A stretch of 64,000 nucleotides of DNA from Hamadaea sp013361475 (GTDB taxonomy: Bacteria; Actinomycetota; Actinomycetes; Mycobacteriales; Micromonosporaceae): the NCBI RefSeq assembly GCF_040654195.1, contig NZ_JBFAHM010000002.1, forward strand, positions 124,001-188,000, in the 5' to 3' direction. The number at the start of each line of letters is the position of its first letter. Within the stretch, counting starts at the first letter, position 1. The notes under the pieces are model-generated. The model ran no database searches. It was not told the origin of the DNA and saw only the letters and a program-made list of their open reading frames with translations. The translations under genes and the position numbers were made by a program. Below are positions 60,113-64,000 of this stretch, in pieces.

Positions 60113-60282
60113 GGGATGACCCGCCCTTTCCGTCGGCCGATGCGGTCGATCTCCACGGTGCCTGGCACCGCTCGCGGCGGCGTCTGGCGTACGACTGGAT
60201 TCGGCGGGCGGAAAGGACGCAGGCGGGTTCTAACTTTCGATGCAGGCCGTCACCGGTCAACGCTGTCTACGCTGGTGAGGCT

Positions 60283-61572
60283 ATGAACGCCGAAACCCGT
60301 CCGCTGACGCCCACCACCGGAATCCTGGCGTGGTGTCTGCATCTGCTGGTGTTCGGCCTGCTCGTCGTGGCGGCCGGTCGAGCGGTCGCCGACAGTCCCC
60401 ACGCCGGTGCCACGGTCGCCGTCGCGGTCGCCTGCGCCCTCGCATACGCCGCCGGCCCGCTGCTGGTGCGCGTACGCCGATCCCGGTCGGCCGCCGTCGG
60501 CTGGCTGGCCGCGTTCGGCGGAATGTGCCTGCTCCTGCTCGTGTTCACCGCCGACGCGGTATGGCTGGCGTTCCCCCTGTACTTCCTCGAACTGCACCTG
60601 CTGCCCCGCCGGATGGGACTGGCGGCGGTCGCCGTCACCGCCGCCGCCGCGGTCGGCGGGTACGCCGTCCACCAGGGTTCATTCAGCGCCGCGATGGTGA
60701 TCGGACCGGTGCTCGGCGCGGCGGTGGCCGTCGCGGTGGCCTGGGGCTACCAGGCCCTCTACCGCGAGAGCGAACAGCGACGACGGCTGATCGAAGAGCT
60801 GACGGCGACCCGGGCCGACCTGGCCGCCGCCCAACACACTGCGGGAGTCCTGGCCGAGCGCGAACGCCTCGCCCGGGAGATCCACGACACTCTCGCCCAA
60901 GGCCTGTCGAGCATCCAATTGCTGCTACGCGCCGCCGAACGCGCCCTCCCTGACACGCCCGACAACGCCGCCCGCTACCTCGGACAGGCGCGCCAGGCCG
61001 CCGCCGACAACCTCGGCGAAGCGCGCCGCTTCGTGCGGGCCCTGACGCCGCCCGCGTTGGACGACGCAACCCTCGCCGCCGCGCTGGAACGGCTGTGCGC
61101 CACCACCGGCAACCAGCACAAGATCATTGCTCGGTTCCACCTCGTGGGCGACCCGGCTCCGCTGCCGACCGGACATGAGGTCGCCCTGCTCCGGATCGCG
61201 CAGTCCGCCGTCGCGAACGCGGTCCGCCATGCCGACGCCACCACGGTCGACGTCGCCCTGCGACACCGCGGCGACCACGTCGCCCTGGACGTGACCGACG
61301 ACGGGCGTGGCTTCGATCCGGACCTGCGCACCAGCGGCTTCGGGCTGGCCACGATGCGGTCCCGGGTCGACGCGCTCGGTGGCACGCTCACCGTCAGGTC
61401 CACGCCGGGACGCGGCACCGTCCTGACCGCCGACCTGCCGCTGGACCAGTCCCCTATCCCGCCGCTGGCCCCGCCGAACAGGGCGATCAACGACGTCGCT
61501 GGTCGAACGAGGTCACCGGGCCCGCCGGAGAGTCGGCCCGCTCCGCACAATCCTGAGGGGAAACGGGCGTGA
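60283..61572 (+). CDS. NarL-type sensor histidine kinase
   Basis: A 429-residue membrane kinase. About five or six membrane helices occupy residues 15-155. The HisKA_3 dimerisation domain carries His201 in REIHDTLAQGL, and the HATPase domain has the N-box AVANAVRHA and G-box DDGRGFDP and GFGLATMRSRV. The last 50 residues are a Pro-rich tail. Short external loops suggest sensing inside the membrane, as in antibiotic-responsive kinases paired with ABC exporters. It overlaps the response regulator by 4 bases. Confidence 0.9.
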   Translation: MNAETRPLTPTTGILAWCLHLLVFGLLVVAAGRAVADSPHAGATVAVAVACALAYAAGPLLVRVRRSRSAAVGWLAAFGGMCLLLLVFTADAVWLAFPLYFLELHLLPRRMGLAAVAVTAAAAVGGYAVHQGSFSAAMVIGPVLGAAVAVAVAWGYQALYRESEQRRRLIEELTATRADLAAAQHTAGVLAERERLAREIHDTLAQGLSSIQLLLRAAERALPDTPDNAARYLGQARQAAADNLGEARRFVRALTPPALDDATLAAALERLCATTGNQHKIIARFHLVGDPAPLPTGHEVALLRIAQSAVANAVRHADATTVDVALRHRGDHVALDVTDDGRGFDPDLRTSGFGLATMRSRVDALGGTLTVRSTPGRGTVLTADLPLDQSPIPPLAPPNRAINDVAGRTRSPGPPESRPAPHNPEGKRA

Positions 61573-62204
61573 CCAGTCCCCACATCCGGCTGCTGCTGGC
61601 CGACGACCATCCCGTCGTCCGGGCCGGGCTGCGGGCCGTCCTCGAGACCGAACCAGACCTGGTGATCGTCGCCGAGGCCGCGACCGCCGAAGCCGCCGTC
61701 GCCCGCGCCAGCCGGGGTGACGTCGACGTCGTCCTCATGGACCTCCAATTCGGCAAGGGCATGAGCGGCGCGGAGGCGACCGCCGCCATCACCGCCCAGC
61801 CCGACGCGCCCCGCGTCGTCATCGTCACCACCTACGACACCGACGCCGACACGCTGCCCGCCATCGAAGCCGGCGCGAGCGGCTACCTGCTCAAAGACGC
61901 CGCACCCGAAGACCTGGCCGCCGCCGTCCGGACCGCCGCCGCCGGGCGTACGACCTGGGCCCCGGCCGTCGCCGACCGGCTCCTGAGCCGGCTGCGCTCC
62001 CCCGCCGTGACGCTCACCCGGCGCGAGATCGAAGTCCTCACCCTCGTCGCGGACGGACTGTCCAACCAGGCCATCGCCGGTCGCCTGCACCTCACCGAAG
62101 GCACGGTTAAGTCGCACCTGGCGCGCGTCTACACCAAGCTCGGCGTCGACTCGCGTACGGCGGCCGTCGCGACGGCGGCGGACCAAGGCATCATCCGCCG
62201 ATAG
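61569..62204 (+). CDS. NarL/LuxR-type response regulator
   Basis: A 211-residue response regulator. The receiver domain has the acidic pair ADDH, phospho-acceptor Asp58 in VVLMDLQ, and the conserved Lys in GYLLKDA. The C-terminal LuxR HTH reads LTRREIEVLTLVADGLSNQA and LTEGTVKSHLARVYTKL. The GTG start overlaps the kinase stop. Its likely target is the divergent exporter operon starting at 60112. Confidence 0.92.
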   Translation: MTSPHIRLLLADDHPVVRAGLRAVLETEPDLVIVAEAATAEAAVARASRGDVDVVLMDLQFGKGMSGAEATAAITAQPDAPRVVIVTTYDTDADTLPAIEAGASGYLLKDAAPEDLAAAVRTAAAGRTTWAPAVADRLLSRLRSPAVTLTRREIEVLTLVADGLSNQAIAGRLHLTEGTVKSHLARVYTKLGVDSRTAAVATAADQGIIRR

Positions 62205-62375
62205 GCAGTGGTGGAGGGCGATTAGGTCTCCATCCGCCGAACCCTGCCCATGCCTTACCGAAAGCGGCTTCGGCCTTCCGGGAGGGAGTGTGATGGACGT
62301 CCTCACGTTCGTTCCATCGTCGCTCGGTAGGCGATCGCGAGGATGAGGACTCTCGACGACGGCCCTGCCCGGGAG

Positions 62376-62789
62376 TCAGTGCTGGGGGAAGATCTCGGTG
62401 ATGAGCTTCTCCACCCGGCTGCGAATGTCGTCTCGAATGACGCGGACCGCGGCGATGCCTCGACCGGCCGGGTCGTCCACTTCCCAATCCATGTGTCGCT
62501 GACCAGGGAAGTAAGGGCAGACGTCACCACAGCCCATGGTGATCACCACCGAGGAGGCCTGTGAATCCTCGGGCGTCAGTATCTTCGGCTTCTGGTCGGT
62601 GATGTCGATGCCCATCTCGGCCATGGCATCAATGGCCACCGGGTTGATCTGGTCGGCGGGCGCGGACCCGGCGGAGCGCACCTCGACGGCGTCGCCGGCA
62701 AGAGAGCGGAGGAAACCGGCGGCCATTTGAGAGCGTCCCGCGTTGTGGACGCAGACGAATAGCACGCTCGGCTTGGTAGTGGTGCTCAT
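62376..62789 (-). CDS. arsC: Arsenate reductase (LMW-PTP fold)
   Basis: A 137-residue enzyme. The catalytic loop is CVHNAGR (C-x5-R, Cys13), followed later by MGCGDVCPYFPG with two more cysteines and MDWEVDDPAG, as in actinobacterial ArsC that reduces As(V) to As(III) with thioredoxin or mycothiol. The ATG lies within the longer open frame; upstream residues are an antisense artefact over the aquaporin gene. Third gene of an arsenic operon. Confidence 0.9.
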   Translation of the reverse strand: MSTTTKPSVLFVCVHNAGRSQMAAGFLRSLAGDAVEVRSAGSAPADQINPVAIDAMAEMGIDITDQKPKILTPEDSQASSVVITMGCGDVCPYFPGQRHMDWEVDDPAGRGIAAVRVIRDDIRSRVEKLITEIFPQH

Positions 62790-62812
62790 GCGGGTGATCT
62801 CCTCACGGGGGG

Positions 62813-63562
62813 TCAGCTTGCGGCTGCGCGCTCGGTGGCAGGTTCGATGGCCGCGGTGTCGCCGCTGACAGTCTGCCGCTGTGGATACAGCACGCCGACC
62901 AGCAGCAGCCCGATCACCGCGCCGACGACTTGGAAAGCGATGAAGCCGAGGATCGAGGCGGGGCTGATTCCGGCGAAGGTGTCGGTGAAGACGCGGCCGA
63001 TGGTGACTGCGGGGTTGGCGAAGGAGGTGCTCGAGGTGAACCAGTAGGCGGCGCCGATGTAGGCGCCGACCGCGGCCGGTGCGTACTGCGTGCGGTGGGT
63101 GCGCACGAGGACGAAGATGAGCAAGATCAGCCCGCTGGTGGCCACGGTTTCGCCGATCCACAGGTGGGGTGTGGTTCGGGTGGTGGTCGACCAGGACACG
63201 GCGCGGAGGCCGAACATCAGATTCGCGAGAATGGCACCGCTGATCGCGCCCGAGACTTGTGCACCAACGTATGCGACTGCTTCGGGCAGGCTGAGATGGT
63301 TGGCGTCTCGGCGATGCAGCCACCAGTCGGCGAGGGTGACGACCGGGTTGAAGTGAGCTCCGGACACCGGCCCGAGGATGAGGATGAGCACCGCGAGGGC
63401 AAGCATGGTGGCGATCGAGTTTTGCAGCAGCTGCAGGCCGACGTCGCCTGGGGACAGGTTGACGGCCATGATGCCGGAGCCGACGACGGCGGTCACAAGC
63501 AGCAGGGTGCCGAGGTATTCGGCGATCAGCCGGCGGAACTCGAAGGGTCGGCCGATGTTCAC
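62813..63562 (-). CDS. Aquaporin (MIP family), likely arsenite channel
   Basis: A 249-residue six-helix channel. The two NPA-type boxes are SGAHFNPVVT (NPV) and SFANPAVTIGR (NPA with the conserved Arg). Aquaglyceroporins inside ars operons (AqpS) let arsenite leave the cell after reduction of arsenate. It lies between two arsC-type genes and overlaps the upstream one by 4 bases, which supports that role. Extended N- and C-terminal tails are hydrophilic. Confidence 0.9.
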   Translation of the reverse strand: MNIGRPFEFRRLIAEYLGTLLLVTAVVGSGIMAVNLSPGDVGLQLLQNSIATMLALAVLILILGPVSGAHFNPVVTLADWWLHRRDANHLSLPEAVAYVGAQVSGAISGAILANLMFGLRAVSWSTTTRTTPHLWIGETVATSGLILLIFVLVRTHRTQYAPAAVGAYIGAAYWFTSSTSFANPAVTIGRVFTDTFAGISPASILGFIAFQVVGAVIGLLLVGVLYPQRQTVSGDTAAIEPATERAAAS

Positions 63563-64000
63563 GCGCGCTGCTCCTCGATCGCGGGTGCGAGCCGTTCGAT
63601 GCGGTCGGCCAAGTCGCCGAAAACGGCTTCGAACGCCTCGTCCGTGTCCACCGGCACCGGGTCAGGGATCGACCAGTGCAGCCGCGTCTGCTCGGCGGGC
63701 AGGGTTTCGTGAACGTGATCGCAGACCGCGATCAGCAGATCGCCCTTGCCGGTGACCTCGTCCAGATGATGTGTGCCGTGCGGGTCGAGCTTCAACCCGT
63801 GCCGTTTGGCGGTGCGCACGGCGCGCGGGTTCACCTTCGTGGCGGGTTCGGTGCCCGCCGAGGCGGCCGCGATCGGGCTGTATTCGCCCCACAGTGCGGC
63901 GGCTAGCTGGGAGCGGGCGGAGTTGCGGGTGCAGACGAACACAATCCGCGCAGGAGCCGCCAGGCGGCGCGGTCGATGCAATGTGGTGATCGCGACGGGC
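63559..64000 (-). CDS. ArsC-type LMW phosphatase domain, probably the C-terminal part of an ArsR-ArsC fusion (partial)
   Basis: The readable part holds FVCTRNSARSQLAAALWGEY with the C-x5-R loop, and HWSIPDPVPVD, a LMW-PTP/ArsC domain. A TTG at 63981 could start it, but the frame stays open to the window edge and reads PVAITTLHRPRR before the domain. That resembles the junction in actinobacterial fusions of an ArsR repressor with an arsenate reductase. I therefore treat it as 5'-truncated by the window. It would be both the regulator and the first enzyme of the operon. The fusion is inferred. Confidence 0.72.
   Translation of the reverse strand, partial: PVAITTLHRPRRLAAPARIVFVCTRNSARSQLAAALWGEYSPIAAASAGTEPATKVNPRAVRTAKRHGLKLDPHGTHHLDEVTGKGDLLIAVCDHVHETLPAEQTRLHWSIPDPVPVDTDEAFEAVFGDLADRIERLAPAIEEQRA

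Noticed and set aside
62292..62345. A 17-codon ORF (start MDVLTF) with a GGGAGG upstream
   Set aside because: No downstream gene on that strand for a leader to control and no hairpin logic; probably chance.
62790..63323. N-terminal extension of the ArsC frame
   Set aside because: It is in a second frame over the aquaporin gene, which has clear NPA motifs; ArsC starts at 62789.

Overview
The window is high-GC DNA with actinomycete-style coding: GTG and TTG starts, many 4-base ATGA or GTGA overlaps, SARP and NB-ARC/TPR regulators, and rare TTA leucine codons. The gene content (DUF3040, ChaB/Rho-N, DUF2231, an Acg-type nitroreductase, actinobacterial ArsC enzymes) fits a filamentous actinomycete, perhaps Micromonosporaceae; the family is an inference. 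There are no rRNA or tRNA genes, transposases, phage genes or CRISPR arrays. The layout looks like chromosomal accessory sequence made of small operons. It is cut at the right edge through an ArsR-ArsC fusion gene.

Left part (0-16.6 kb): a LysR regulator; an FtsX-type ABC exporter with a TetR regulator; a secreted M23-like protein facing an NB-ARC/TPR regulator; an Acg-like flavoprotein, an RBBP9-like hydrolase, a small membrane protein and a DUF326 copper-storage-like protein. A three-gene minus-strand polysaccharide operon follows (membrane glycosyltransferase, cellulose-synthase-like GT2, secreted GH26). After it come GH16, a DHFR-like reductase and an MmcQ/YjbR protein.

Middle (16.6-31.3 kb): a WapA-like secreted contact-toxin locus on the minus strand. 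It comprises a LamG protein, an RHS/YD-repeat protein with a HINT domain and a variable C-terminal domain, and a small candidate immunity gene overlapping the RHS stop codon. A divergent SARP-NB-ARC-TPR regulator and a small secreted peptide lie beside it.

31.3-34 kb: a nitronate monooxygenase, then a very short gene (29 codons) with an excellent ribosome binding site and its own promoter, followed by a cytochrome P450 with a non-canonical I-helix. This is the layout of minimal P450-modified peptide (RiPP) clusters such as biarylitides, cittilins and atropopeptides, and is the best candidate for an undescribed system here.

34-50 kb: an IclR-controlled catabolic locus (ornithine-cyclodeaminase-like, amidohydrolase, M19-like dipeptidase) with strong operator palindromes; a TreT-like glycosyltransferase; small stress proteins; an alcohol dehydrogenase. 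Next is an operon of a GNAT acetyltransferase and a divergent IF-1 (infA) paralogue. It is preceded by a 17-codon leader ORF whose stop codon abuts a hairpin burying the GNAT start codon, a textbook translational-attenuation layout. Several membrane and secreted proteins follow.

47.9-64 kb: a LacI regulon with paired operators in a divergent promoter region, driving a peptide/oligosaccharide-type ABC importer with its binding protein plus a histidine phosphatase and an EEP-family hydrolase; a second FtsX-type ABC exporter, paralogous to the one at the left end but beside a two-component system; and an arsenic operon (ArsR-ArsC fusion, aquaporin, ArsC).
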